DNA of 64,000 nucleotides from Desulfuromonadales bacterium (GCA_013377095.1 JACAAY010000005.1:1-64000); one strand, 5' to 3'. Counted from the first letter of the stretch, positions 29,915-38,870 are shown. Numbers and translations are program-made. Notes: generated by a model not told the origin, from the sequence alone.

Positions 29915-30413
29915 TCCCGCTCCATTCAAGCAACTATTCAGCTTTTTCCGACAATCCCCCCACTCCCGATCCCCTCCCACCAAGGGAGGGGAATCAAAAA
30001 ATCAATCCATCAAACATTAATCCACTGAAATACGAAATTGTTTCACAACGGAAGTGCAATCAACTCAATGAGCGACATGCGCCGAAATCGAAGAACATTT
30101 CGTGGCACCTTTGCTGGCTCACATTGTTTTTGCCAGAGACGGGAGGCCTGACTGGTTTAAGCGGTTGACAGGTGGTGTAAATAGTGCAATAAACGCGAGC
30201 CAATACGGTTGTTTATTTTAATTAAACCTTTCTCGCGTCATTCGTTTTTTGTTTCTATAGTCCAGATACTGCGGCATCCTGGAGAGGACTGATGGTTTCA
30301 TGCGGGTGGGATCATATGGGATGGACAGGGCCATTCGGGCAGCTTATCGCTGCTTGGGCGGCTTTTATTGCTATATGTAACTGCGCATCACAACAATAAA
30401 AGCGAGGAACTCA
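29915..30413. other. Intergenic region between lysC and the BNR-repeat gene
   Basis: Nearly 500 bp without a convincing gene. It holds a CCCCTCCC/GGGAGGGG palindrome (29971-29991), a longer inverted repeat with arms ACGCGAG (30193-30199) and CTCGCGT (30232-30238) around AT-rich DNA, and a GC-rich leader-like part (about 30260-30360) just before the next gene. I could not match the leader to a known riboswitch. The region is AT-rich around 30180-30260, where a promoter is likely. Confidence 0.5.
29971..29991. repeat. REP-like palindrome
   Basis: CCCCTCCC (29971-29978), loop ACCAA, GGGAGGGG (29984-29991): a perfect 8-bp stem. No T tract follows on the plus strand, so it is a weak terminator at best. 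The C-rich flank resembles short palindromes scattered between genes in many genomes; genome-wide copies cannot be checked here. Confidence 0.45.
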
Positions 30414-32858
30414 ATGAAGGTTTTCGTATCCGGTATTTTAATTTTTATGGCAGCAATTTTCGGCAGCACGGACTGTTCACTGGCAGGGATCAATCAATGG
30501 AGCGGTTTCGGGCCGGGGGCGCGCTACATGGGCCATATAGTCATCCATCCGACAAACCCCTCCATCATCTATGCGGCGTCATTTGGTGGCGGGATTTTCA
30601 GGAGCACGGATGGCGGCAACAGCTGGTTGCCCAGCAACATCGGCCTGACAGCCACCTATTACAATGTTGAAGCACTGGCCATCGATCCGTTGACTCCTGC
30701 CACGATCTATGCCGGTACCACTAACGGGATCTGTAAGAGCACGGATGGCGGCGACACCTGGGTTACAGCCAACTCAGGCCTGACGAAAACGAATATCAAC
30801 TATCTGGCCATCAACCCTTCGACACCCTCAACCCTGTATGCCGGGACATACGACGGTGGTGTTTTCAGGAGTACGAACGGTGGAAACACCTGGAGCGCCA
30901 TCAACAGCGGTCTTCCCATTAACGCACGGATCAATGCTTTGGCCATCGATCCGTCATCCACCTCCACGGTCTATGCCGGACTGGATAGTTCCGGGGTATA
31001 CAAGAGCAGTAACGGCGGCGACAGCTGGAGCAGCCTCAACACCGGTATGACCACGAACAGTAAATATGTGAGCAGCCTGATCCTCGACCCGTTGACCCCG
31101 TCCACCATCTACATCGGTACATTCGACGGCGTTTTCCGGAAGGTGGGAACCGGCAACTGGAGCGCATTCAATACTGGTCTGACAAACACAAATGTCGGAC
31201 CACTTGCCATTGACCGGGCAACACCCTTCAACATCTATGCAGGAACTACAAACGGTGTCTTCAAGAAGACAGGGAGCGGCAACTGGAGCGTTGTCAATAG
31301 CGCTCTGGATAACGCCCAAGTAATCGTAGTCGCACCAAATACAGCCGCCACGGTCTATGTCGGGTCGGGGTACGGGATTTTCAAGAGCAGCAACAGTGGC
31401 AGCACCTGGAAATCGATTGATACGGGAACCTCCGATCTGTCAATCATGTCGATGATCATTGACCCCAAAACCCGTGCTACCATGTATGTCAGCGGATCAG
31501 ATTCGAACAGCAGATCAACTCCCGGCGCCTACAGGAGCACGGATGGAGGCACCACCTGGAGTTCCATCAATTCGGGCATGCCGGAATACAGAACAGTCAG
31601 GTCTCTCGCCGTCAACCCGTTAACGACCTCGACCATCTACGCCGGGACAAATTCGGGCGTCTACAGGAGTATTGACGGAGGGAGCAACTGGGGCCTGACC
31701 AGCGTCGGCTTGACAAATACGGACATCGCTCTCGTGACCATCAATCCGGTTCTACCCTCCACCATCTATACGGGAACGTACGGTGGTGGAATTTTCAGGA
31801 GTATTGACGGAGGGAACACCTGGATCAAGGTCACGAGTGGTATTCCCGGTGTTCAGGTTTACATCTATTCCATCGCAATCAACCCGACAACACCCGCCAC
31901 CCTCTTCGCGGGCACCTACAACGGACTCTTCAGAAGCCTGGATGGAGGGGACAGCTGGAACGCCGTAGGTCCCACTTTGCCCAATACACGTTTCTCAGCG
32001 CTTGCCATCAGGCCGGGCACATCCACCACCATCTATGCCGGTACGGGCGGGGGTGGAGCTTTCAGGAGCACTGACGGAGGGGACAACTGGACCGCAATCA
32101 ACTCAGGACTCACCAGCCTGTATGTGACCAGTCTGGCCATCGACCCGGAAGCGCCCGACACCATCTATGCCGGAACAGGTGGGGGAAAAGTTTTCAGGAG
32201 TACGGACGGAGGAGACAACTGGGTGTCTGTCAGCTATGAGCTCGGAAACATGAACCTCCAGGAGATCGAGACCCTAACCATCAGCCCCGTAAACCACTCG
32301 ACAATCTATGCTGGAACATACATGAACGGCCTGTTCGGGATAACCTTCTTCACACCCAAGCTGAGTCTGACCGTCACCGGCGCGGGCTCTGGGAGGGTCG
32401 TGAGCGACCCAGCCGGGATTGACGCCAACACAAGTTGCTCTCAGACGTTCAGCTACGGCTCTTCGGTTACTTTGCGCGCCGAACCGTTTGAATACTCTCT
32501 GTTCAGCGGCTGGTCCGGAGACTGCGGCAGCACTGCCGACTGCCTGTTGGCAATGATCTCCGACAGGGTGGTGGCAGCCGGCTTTGAAAAAGACATGGTC
32601 CATCGAACGCTGCTTGACGGAACGACGGCCAACTTCACTACCCTGCAGGAGGCATACGACCAAGCCCCGACCGAAGGCATCGTCAAGGCTTGGGCTGTCG
32701 ACTTTGACGAAAGCCTGACCGCAGGCAAACCAAAAGTAGTAACCATCAAGGGCGGCTACAACAGCAAATACGAGAACAACGACAGCTATACATCAATCCG
32801 CCCTTCCCTCAGTGTCAATTCTGGCACCCTTATTGTGGAGGAGGTGATCATTCGATAA
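30414..32858 (+). CDS. Secreted BNR/VPS10-type repeat protein with C-terminal module
   Basis: An 814-residue exported protein. A signal peptide (about 1-24) precedes about a dozen repeats of roughly 50 residues built on IYAGT..GGVFRSTDGGxTW, the Asp-box pattern of beta-propellers such as sialidases, Ycf48 and sortilin. Near 643 begins a beta-rich 'SGWSGDC' repeat domain (LTVTGAGSGRVVSDPAG...) and after about 725 a final module with TLQEAYDQAP, VTIKGGYNSKY and GTLIVEEVIIR. The same final module closes the M6 protease at 41920-44685. The tract is highly repetitive at DNA level. No catalytic residues are evident, so adhesion or binding is more likely than hydrolysis. Confidence 0.85.
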   Translation: MKVFVSGILIFMAAIFGSTDCSLAGINQWSGFGPGARYMGHIVIHPTNPSIIYAASFGGGIFRSTDGGNSWLPSNIGLTATYYNVEALAIDPLTPATIYAGTTNGICKSTDGGDTWVTANSGLTKTNINYLAINPSTPSTLYAGTYDGGVFRSTNGGNTWSAINSGLPINARINALAIDPSSTSTVYAGLDSSGVYKSSNGGDSWSSLNTGMTTNSKYVSSLILDPLTPSTIYIGTFDGVFRKVGTGNWSAFNTGLTNTNVGPLAIDRATPFNIYAGTTNGVFKKTGSGNWSVVNSALDNAQVIVVAPNTAATVYVGSGYGIFKSSNSGSTWKSIDTGTSDLSIMSMIIDPKTRATMYVSGSDSNSRSTPGAYRSTDGGTTWSSINSGMPEYRTVRSLAVNPLTTSTIYAGTNSGVYRSIDGGSNWGLTSVGLTNTDIALVTINPVLPSTIYTGTYGGGIFRSIDGGNTWIKVTSGIPGVQVYIYSIAINPTTPATLFAGTYNGLFRSLDGGDSWNAVGPTLPNTRFSALAIRPGTSTTIYAGTGGGGAFRSTDGGDNWTAINSGLTSLYVTSLAIDPEAPDTIYAGTGGGKVFRSTDGGDNWVSVSYELGNMNLQEIETLTISPVNHSTIYAGTYMNGLFGITFFTPKLSLTVTGAGSGRVVSDPAGIDANTSCSQTFSYGSSVTLRAEPFEYSLFSGWSGDCGSTADCLLAMISDRVVAAGFEKDMVHRTLLDGTTANFTTLQEAYDQAPTEGIVKAWAVDFDESLTAGKPKVVTIKGGYNSKYENNDSYTSIRPSLSVNSGTLIVEEVIIR

Positions 32859-33016
32859 TGAACGTCTAGAGGGAACGTAGCGGGGAGGGTTCAAATAGTT
32901 GCCAGCAGAAGGATCGACATTCTCTTGTGGTGAATCGCCCACCATGGCTAAGCCTGGGGATTCTGATAGTGAAGCCTCCCATGCTTGACACAGCTGTTAC
33001 CTTTTTCGGGCAAGCC

Positions 33017-33049
33017 AAAAGCCCCGCCGGAGACTCCGACGGGGCTTTT
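33017..33049. terminator. Bidirectional intrinsic terminator
   Basis: AAAAGCCCCG (33017-33026) pairs with CGGGGCTTTT (33040-33049), with an inner CGGAG/TCCG pairing. T runs lie on both sides, so it can stop the BNR gene from the left and the proline-rich gene from the right. Confidence 0.85.
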
Positions 33050-33101
33050 GTTAATAAAAACCAGATAAAGAAAGGAGCGATCCCCTCTAAAACATCATGC
33101 T

Positions 33102-33722
33102 TCAGCGTCTGTCATGATCCTTCCACTCTTCCTTATCCCGCTTACGTTCATACTTCAGCTCTTCCTTATCCCGCTTGCGTTCCTCTTTCCACTCCTGCTT
33201 GTCACGCTTGCGCTCCTCTTTCCAGTCCCTGCGGTCATCCCTGCGATCTTCTCTGCGGATTTCCCTGACTTCCCGACCGGCCCAGAATTGCCTGCCACGA
33301 TAATGGTTCTGATCGCGGCGGTAGTTCTGGAATTCCCTGTCGCGGTGCACGCGGATATACTCCAGACCCTGACGTCGTACGACCAGAGGCAGGCGTTCCT
33401 GCCGCACTCCTACCCAGGGGCCGTTGTAGCTTCCCGAGCGGTACCAGCCGTTCCGGTAATTGAGGTAGTAGGCATCCTCGGCATAGACGATGTCGTAGGG
33501 AACATCAACTCCCACGTAAATACCAAGGCTCGGTGGGGCCAGGAAGAGCGGCGGCCTTTCGAACAGGACTGGTGGTGGTGGAGGAAGCACAACTCTGGGA
33601 GGCGGAGGCGGCATCGGGACCGGAATTGGGAGACCGAGATTAACATTTACGTTCACCCCTGCCAGTGCGGACATCGGCGCCATAAGAGCGGCGACACACA
33701 GCAACATGATTCCTTTTTTCAT
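33102..33722 (-). CDS. Exported proline-rich protein with charged helical tail
   Basis: A 206-residue protein of unknown role. I chose ATG 33722, which has AAGGAGAT just upstream and begins a clear signal peptide ending in SALA (about 21). Then come a valine/asparagine segment, a Pro-rich stretch (PVPMPPPPPR, PPPPPVLFERPP), a middle part with YYLNYRNGWYRSGSYNGPW, and a tail with three 11-residue repeats of the type WKEERKRDKQE. The middle resembles YXWGXW/BcpO-like wall-associated proteins. The tail should form a long, highly charged helix. Confidence 0.82.
   Translation of the reverse strand: MKKGIMLLCVAALMAPMSALAGVNVNVNLGLPIPVPMPPPPPRVVLPPPPPVLFERPPLFLAPPSLGIYVGVDVPYDIVYAEDAYYLNYRNGWYRSGSYNGPWVGVRQERLPLVVRRQGLEYIRVHRDREFQNYRRDQNHYRGRQFWAGREVREIRREDRRDDRRDWKEERKRDKQEWKEERKRDKEELKYERKRDKEEWKDHDRR
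33130..33228. repeat. Three 33-bp tandem repeats
   Basis: Units begin at 33130, 33163 and 33196. The first two start TCCTTATCCCGCTT and the third is a variant. They encode the Lys/Glu/Arg-rich tail repeats of the minus-strand protein at 33102-33722; unit length is a whole number of codons. Confidence 0.8.
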
Positions 33723-33958
33723 AACAATCTCCTTCATGGTAGTAAGTCTGGCCAAACGTACAGCAACTAGCATGCCTGAGTCCAGGTAAATTGCATTTCA
33801 TTCCGCAACATCGATAGCTTATGGTTCAAACGACTCCATGTGGATGCATTCATTGTGGCGCATATGGGGTAATCAGGGACGCAAACGGGTTGCAAAGTCC
33901 CATTGCTGTTGTCAGTTCATGTCAAAGTGTTCTATAAGGTAATTGCAAGGAGACCGGA

Positions 33959-34612
33959 ATGGATTCAGGCGGTATTTCATCAGGGCGCAGCGGAATGCGG
34001 ACAGCCGCATCAAGCATGGCCAAAATTGAGGGTGTGACCGGTGTGATCCTGGCCGGCGGCGTATCCCGGCGCATGGGCAAAAACAAGGCCCTGCTGAAAC
34101 TGAACGGCATCCCCCTGGTAGAAAAAGTCTACCTCGCCCTGGGGGCACTCTTTGACGATATCGTCCTCGTTACCAATACTCCGGACGAGTATTCATTTCT
34201 CCCCTGCCGCACAACTCCGGACATCTATCCCGGCGCAGGTTCCATTGCCGGACTGCACGCCGGTATGGCGGCCAGCAACACCGAACGGATCTTCGTTGCT
34301 GCCTGCGACATGCCCTTTCTGAATGCCGATCTGGTCAGAATGCTCTGCAACTATGACACTGAAGCCGAAGCGGTGGTTCCGTTGAACGGAGAAGGATTCT
34401 TCGAACCTCTGCATGCGGTCTATGCGGTTACCGCCCTGGATACGGCACGGGATATCATCGAAAACGGCGACAAGAGCATCCTGATACTGTTGAACAGAAT
34501 CCGCACCATACTGATCTCTTACCAGGAAGTCCGCTCCATAGCCGGAGCCGAGGAATCCTTCCGCAACATCAACACTCCAGAAGAGTTCACGGCGGCTCAA
34601 CTGCGGACATGA
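33959..34612 (+). CDS. mobA: Molybdenum cofactor guanylyltransferase
   Basis: Adds GMP to molybdopterin to make the bis-MGD cofactor used by many anaerobic reductases. The 217 residues contain VILAGGVSRRMGKNKALLKLNG (nucleotide-binding loop), ACDMPFLNADLVR and a C-terminal NINTPEEF. AAGGAG lies 6 bp before ATG 33959; a later ATG at 34016 is possible and nearer the usual start. The 3' end overlaps the convergent tadA by 26 bp. Confidence 0.92.
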   Translation: MDSGGISSGRSGMRTAASSMAKIEGVTGVILAGGVSRRMGKNKALLKLNGIPLVEKVYLALGALFDDIVLVTNTPDEYSFLPCRTTPDIYPGAGSIAGLHAGMAASNTERIFVAACDMPFLNADLVRMLCNYDTEAEAVVPLNGEGFFEPLHAVYAVTALDTARDIIENGDKSILILLNRIRTILISYQEVRSIAGAEESFRNINTPEEFTAAQLRT

Positions 34613-35105
34613 GTCGACTCGCGCGTTTGCGTTTGCGCAGCTCGGCAAAAAAATCGCTCAGCAGGGCCGAGCATTCCGCCTCCATGATTCCCGGCAACAG
34701 TTGGACACGGTGGTTGAGGCGGGGATCATCGGACAGGTCGTAGAGCGAGCCGGCCGCCCCCCCCTTGGGATCGTAACACCCGAACGCCACAGCCGGTATG
34801 CGCGACAGAATGATAGCCCCCATGCACATGAGGCACGGCTCCAGGGTTACATAGAGCGTCGTATCCAGCAGCCGCCAGGAGCCAAGTTTCCGGGCTGCTT
34901 TTCGAATGGCGATCAGTTCCGCATGGGCCGATGGATCCTGGCTGCTCTCACGCAGGTTGTGGCCGCGGGCGATGATCTGACCATCCCTGACTATTACGCA
35001 GCCGATGGGCACTTCGTCTTTGTTGCTCGCCTTGGCCGCCTCGGCAATCGCCCGCTGCATCCAGTAGCGGTGGTTCTTTTCACTCTTCTGTTTTTCTCTG
35101 ACCAT
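34587..35105 (-). CDS. tadA: tRNA-specific adenosine deaminase
   Basis: Converts A34 to inosine in tRNA-Arg(ACG). The zinc deaminase motifs are HAE (61-63) with the catalytic Glu, and PCLMC (90-94). Other family blocks are EVPIGCVIV, RLLDTTLYVTLEPC and DPKGGAAGSLYDL. At 172 residues it is of normal length. The gene runs against mobA and their 3' ends overlap. Confidence 0.95.
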   Translation of the reverse strand: MVREKQKSEKNHRYWMQRAIAEAAKASNKDEVPIGCVIVRDGQIIARGHNLRESSQDPSAHAELIAIRKAARKLGSWRLLDTTLYVTLEPCLMCMGAIILSRIPAVAFGCYDPKGGAAGSLYDLSDDPRLNHRVQLLPGIMEAECSALLSDFFAELRKRKRASRLMSAVEPP

Positions 35106-35271
35106 GACGGCAATCTAGCATAGCCACATAAACCGGGCAAAGGGAAACCCTCCTTGGAAGACCTCCACAAGATCCCGTCTGGTAAAAATTCAAATAAATC
35201 GGTCAGAATTCACCAGGCAGTGAGTGAGTTTTTTTCTTGCGGCACGGCATACGGACAATCATAATACCGCC

Positions 35272-36306
35272 ATGCATATTGCGCTCATCTGCCCTTTCAG
35301 TACCGGCCCCATCAGGGGCAACATCACCACGGTTAACCGGATTGCCGATCATCTGCCGACAACCGGTTGTCGGGTAACCGTGCTGTCTAAGGACAGATGG
35401 ACGTCCGGGGAATTGCAGGAGAGAATCAGCCTGATTCGTCCCGATCTGCTGCACGGCTTTCACGCCTTTCACTCGGGACAGCTTACCAGGCAACTTGCCG
35501 AGGCAGCGGGTATTCCGTATCTTATCACCATAACCGGCAGCGACCTGTTTGACCCTGCCATGAACAGCGCCCCTGAAACCATGCAGGCACTTGGCGCTGC
35601 AGCCAATATCACCTGTTTCGATCCCCTGGTGGCGCGCTGCGTGAAGGATTGCTTTTCCGTAGAAGCCGGTAGATTGTCCATTATTCCCCAGGGCGTCACT
35701 CGTCCGTCAAAAGGGGAGCCTTTTCTCAAGACAGAGAACGAGTTTGCAATTCTACTGCCGGCTGCCTTGCGGCCAGTGAAGGGTATTATACAGGCCATGG
35801 ACGCGCTGCTCCCACTGGCGGTTGAGTTCCCTTTCCTGCGGTTGCTTTTGGCTGGTGGCGCCCTTGATGCGGATTACACCGCCAGCATCCGAAAACGGGC
35901 TACCACCCTGCCCTGGGTGCATCTGCTGGGTGAGGTACCCTATCAGCGCATGGGGTCGCTGTATGATGCGGCTGACCTGGTACTGAACAGCTCCCTGTTC
36001 GAAGGGGGCATGGCCAACAGCCTGCTGGAGGCAATGAGCGTGGGAAGGCCGGTTCTGGCTCGGGACATACCGGGCAATCGTTCCCTGATCCGGCATAACA
36101 AGACCGGCTGGCTCTATCAAAGCGACCATGAGCTGCGGGAACTGGCACGAATGCTTCTGTGTAACCCGGAACGGGGAAGCGTAATTGGTGAAGCCGGACG
36201 AGCCTTTGTGCAGAAACACTGTTCACCTTCCCGTGAGGCCCGTCGTTATTTCAGTCTCTACGAACGGATCATCAAGGCACTTCTCTTACTGCGGTATACC
36301 CAGTAA
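35272..36306 (+). CDS. Glycosyltransferase family 4 (GT-B)
   Basis: A 345-residue GT-B transferase. I chose ATG 35272 because HIALICPFSTGPIRGN is the usual first strand and glycine loop; a GTG at 35224 would add 16 odd residues. The C-terminal donor site shows RPVKGIIQAM, LLAGGALDADY, and the E-x7-E region EGGMANSLLEAMSVGRPVLARDIPG. It probably adds a sugar to a lipid or polysaccharide, but no surface-polysaccharide cluster is here, so substrate is unknown. It ends 27 bp before the LysR gene. Confidence 0.88.
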   Translation: MHIALICPFSTGPIRGNITTVNRIADHLPTTGCRVTVLSKDRWTSGELQERISLIRPDLLHGFHAFHSGQLTRQLAEAAGIPYLITITGSDLFDPAMNSAPETMQALGAAANITCFDPLVARCVKDCFSVEAGRLSIIPQGVTRPSKGEPFLKTENEFAILLPAALRPVKGIIQAMDALLPLAVEFPFLRLLLAGGALDADYTASIRKRATTLPWVHLLGEVPYQRMGSLYDAADLVLNSSLFEGGMANSLLEAMSVGRPVLARDIPGNRSLIRHNKTGWLYQSDHELRELARMLLCNPERGSVIGEAGRAFVQKHCSPSREARRYFSLYERIIKALLLLRYTQ

Positions 36307-36333
36307 CAGAACAAAACAAAGGATGCTACCGCC

Positions 36334-37224
36334 ATGATCATCGATCCCCTTTCCCTGAAACTCTTTGTGGCCATCGTGGAAGAAGGCGCCATCGCTGCCG
36401 CGTCGGAGCGGGAACACATCGCGGCATCGGCTGTCAGCAAACGCATCAAGGAACTGGAAGAACGTTTCGGGACGCCGCTGCTCAGACGCACCAACAAGGG
36501 GGTGGTCCCGACCGATGCCGGCGTCACCCTGCTGCACCTGTCGCGCGGCTTGCTGCACGACCTGAACAACATCCATCTGCAGATCAACGAATACTCCAGC
36601 GGCGTGCGCGGCCATGTTCGCCTGAGCGCTAACATCTCCGCCATCAACCAGTTTCTACCCGGCGAACTGAAGCTGTTTATCGAACAGCACCCCCATGTGC
36701 AGATCCACCTGGAAGAGAATGTTAGCGAAAACACCATCAAGGCGGTCAGCAACAGCGCAGCCGATGTGGGTATCATCACCATGGGTTCCTATCGCCCCGA
36801 ACTGGAGCTGTTCCCCTACCATTCCGACCAGCTGATTGTCGTCATCCCGAAAGAGCATCCCCTGGCCGGCAAAAAAAAGGTGACTTTTCAGGAGACGCTT
36901 GATTTTGACTATGTCGGGCTCGCCGTGGGAAGTTCGCTGCACAGCCGCATGCTGCGGGCCGCCAATGAACTGAGCAGAACCCTTAAACTGCGCATCCAAG
37001 TCAACGGTTTCGACGCCCTCTGCCTGATGGTCGAGGCGGGGCTGGGCATCGGCATCGTGCCCAAGGGGGCCGCCAAACCGTACTTCAAGGGGCTGCGTCT
37101 GCGATCCATCGATCTGGACGAAGCCTGGGCCAACCGGGAACTCCTGCTGTGTGTCCGTCGTTTTGACGCTCTTACAACTGCTGCGCAACTGCTCGTACGG
37201 CACCTCCAAAGCACAAACCGCTGA
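36334..37224 (+). CDS. LysR-family transcriptional regulator
   Basis: A 296-residue regulator with an N-terminal winged helix (FVAIVEEGAIAAASEREHIAASAVSK up to PTDAGVTLLH, residues 6-66) and a periplasmic-binding-type effector domain. It lies directly upstream of leuC in the same direction, so it may control the isopropylmalate dehydratase genes, though LysR targets are often divergent and no operator was identified. Some residues of the recognition helix are alanine/serine-rich, as in the group often called CbbR/LysR 'substrate-binding' regulators of unknown effector. Confidence 0.92.
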   Translation: MIIDPLSLKLFVAIVEEGAIAAASEREHIAASAVSKRIKELEERFGTPLLRRTNKGVVPTDAGVTLLHLSRGLLHDLNNIHLQINEYSSGVRGHVRLSANISAINQFLPGELKLFIEQHPHVQIHLEENVSENTIKAVSNSAADVGIITMGSYRPELELFPYHSDQLIVVIPKEHPLAGKKKVTFQETLDFDYVGLAVGSSLHSRMLRAANELSRTLKLRIQVNGFDALCLMVEAGLGIGIVPKGAAKPYFKGLRLRSIDLDEAWANRELLLCVRRFDALTTAAQLLVRHLQSTNR

Positions 37225-37234
37225 CTCCACACCA

Positions 37235-37255
37235 GCCATCGCGTTTCGCGATGGC
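37235..37255. other. Strong hairpin between the LysR gene and leuC
   Basis: GCCATCGCG (37235-37243), loop TTT, CGCGATGGC (37247-37255): a perfect 9-bp stem just after the LysR stop. No U run follows, so it is not a standard terminator. It may be a processing or attenuating structure, or an operator. Confidence 0.45.
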
Positions 37256-37342
37256 AACCTCGCGAATGAATGCTTTTCAATGTTGATCGGGTAACGTACT
37301 ATGAAAAAATTCGCACCTCATCAAAGTGAGAAAGGCACCATC

Positions 37343-38626
37343 ATGTCAAAAACCATCGCAGAGAAGATATTCGAGAGCCACCTGGTTGACGAGCCCTTTC
37401 CCGGCACAAAGGTCCTGCGCCTGGACGTTGTGCTCTGCCACGAGATCACCACCCCCATTGCCATCGACGACCTGATCCGCCGTGGCAAGGACCGGGTCTT
37501 CGACACCACCAGAATCAAGGCGGTCATCGACCACGTCACCCCCAGCAAGGACAGCAAGACCGCGACCCAGGCCAAGATCCTGCGCGACTGGGCCCGCCGC
37601 CACGGCATCAAGGATTTCTTCGACATCGGCGCCAACGGTGTCTGTCACGCCCTGTTTCCGGAGAAGGGTTTCATCCGCCCCGGCAACACCGTCATCATGG
37701 GCGACTCCCACACCTGCACCCATGGCGCCTTCGGAGCCTTTGCCGCCGGCGTCGGCACTACCGACCTGGAAGTGGGTATCCTGAAGGGGGTCTGCGCCTT
37801 CCGCCAACCTAAGACCATCCGCTTTAACGTCAACGGGGTTCTCCCCAAGGGTGTCTATGCCAAGGATGTCATCCTACAGATCATCGGCAAAATCGGCGTC
37901 AACGGCGCCACGGACCGGGTAATGGAGTTCCATGGCACTGCTATCGACGACATGACCATGGACTCACGCATGACCCTCTGCAACATGGCCATAGAGGCCG
38001 GCGGTACCTCCGGCATCTGCATGCCGGACATGACCACCGTGGAGTACCTCTGGCCCTTTATCAAGGATCAGTTTGCAAGCAGGGAAGCGGCCCTGGCCGA
38101 GTATTCCAAGTGGCACTCCGACCCTGACGCAGACTACGAACAGACCATTGACATCGACGTCGACACGCTTGAGCCGACCGTCACCTATGGCTACAAACCG
38201 GACCAGGTTAAATCGGTGGCTGAGATGCCCGACTCCCCGGTGGATCAGATCTACCTCGGTTCCTGCACCAACGGCCGCCTGGAGGATCTGCGCATTGCGG
38301 CCCAGATCCTGAAGGGTCACAAACTGGCCTCCAGTGTGCGCGGCATCCTCTCCCCGGCCACCCCCCAGGTCTATCAGGACGCCATCAAAGAGGGGTTGAT
38401 CGAGATCTTCATGGAGGCCGGCTTCTGCATCACCAACCCCACCTGCGGCGCCTGCCTGGGCATGTCCAACGGAGTCCTGGCCGAGGGTGAAGTCTGCGCC
38501 TCCACCACCAACCGCAACTTCATGGGCAGGATGGGCAAGGGGGGCATGGTGCATCTCATGTCACCGGCCACGGCAGCTGCCAGCGGTATCGAGGGCAAAA
38601 TCGCCGATCCACGAAAATATCTCTAA
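37343..38626 (+). CDS. leuC: 3-isopropylmalate dehydratase large subunit
   Basis: Aconitase-family subunit of leucine biosynthesis, holding a [4Fe-4S] cluster on C308, C368 and C371 (SCTNG and PTCGAC). GDSHTCTHGAFGAFA and MGRMGKGGMVHLMSPATAAASG are also typical. From ATG 37343, with GAGAAAGG upstream, it has 427 residues, the size of the shorter LeuC/HacA class rather than the 466-residue E. coli form; an ATG at 37301 is possible. leuD follows after a 244-bp gap filled by an inverted repeat. Homologues of this class can also act on related acids such as citramalate. Confidence 0.93.
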   Translation: MSKTIAEKIFESHLVDEPFPGTKVLRLDVVLCHEITTPIAIDDLIRRGKDRVFDTTRIKAVIDHVTPSKDSKTATQAKILRDWARRHGIKDFFDIGANGVCHALFPEKGFIRPGNTVIMGDSHTCTHGAFGAFAAGVGTTDLEVGILKGVCAFRQPKTIRFNVNGVLPKGVYAKDVILQIIGKIGVNGATDRVMEFHGTAIDDMTMDSRMTLCNMAIEAGGTSGICMPDMTTVEYLWPFIKDQFASREAALAEYSKWHSDPDADYEQTIDIDVDTLEPTVTYGYKPDQVKSVAEMPDSPVDQIYLGSCTNGRLEDLRIAAQILKGHKLASSVRGILSPATPQVYQDAIKEGLIEIFMEAGFCITNPTCGACLGMSNGVLAEGEVCASTTNRNFMGRMGKGGMVHLMSPATAAASGIEGKIADPRKYL

Positions 38627-38635
38627 CCCTTTTAG

Positions 38636-38836
38636 TGCCATAGAGGACACAGAGAAAACCAAAACAGCTGTTCTCACACGAAGGCACAGAGGCACAAAGA
38701 AAAGCAAAACATACTGAATGCACCCTTTTCAGGGAATGAATTCAGACATTTTTTTAAACCCTTTGTGATCTTCGTGCCTTCGTGTGAGACACGTTTTTAA
38801 AGATTTCCTCCGTGTTCTCTGTGCCCTCTGTGGCTG
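38636..38836. repeat. Inverted-repeat element between leuC and leuD
   Basis: About 200 bp. Outer arms GCCATAGAGGACACAGAGAA (near 38637-38656) and the CTCCGTGTTCTCTGTGCC block (about 38809-38835), and inner arms TCTCACACGAAGGCAC (38672-38687) and GTGCCTTCGTGTGAGA (38774-38789), pair with few mismatches. It is a long imperfect hairpin with a spacer of about 70 bp. Its form resembles intergenic repeat families I recall in deltaproteobacterial genomes, and it contains no gene. Confidence 0.8.
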
Positions 38837-38870
38837 ACAGCTTTTGACTTTCCAAAAAGGAGATTACACC

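Noticed and set aside
33114-33770. Plus-strand frame of 218 codons opposite the proline-rich protein
   Set aside because: Its hydrophobic repeats are just the complement of the charged tandem repeats; the minus-strand frame has the signal peptide and ribosome site.
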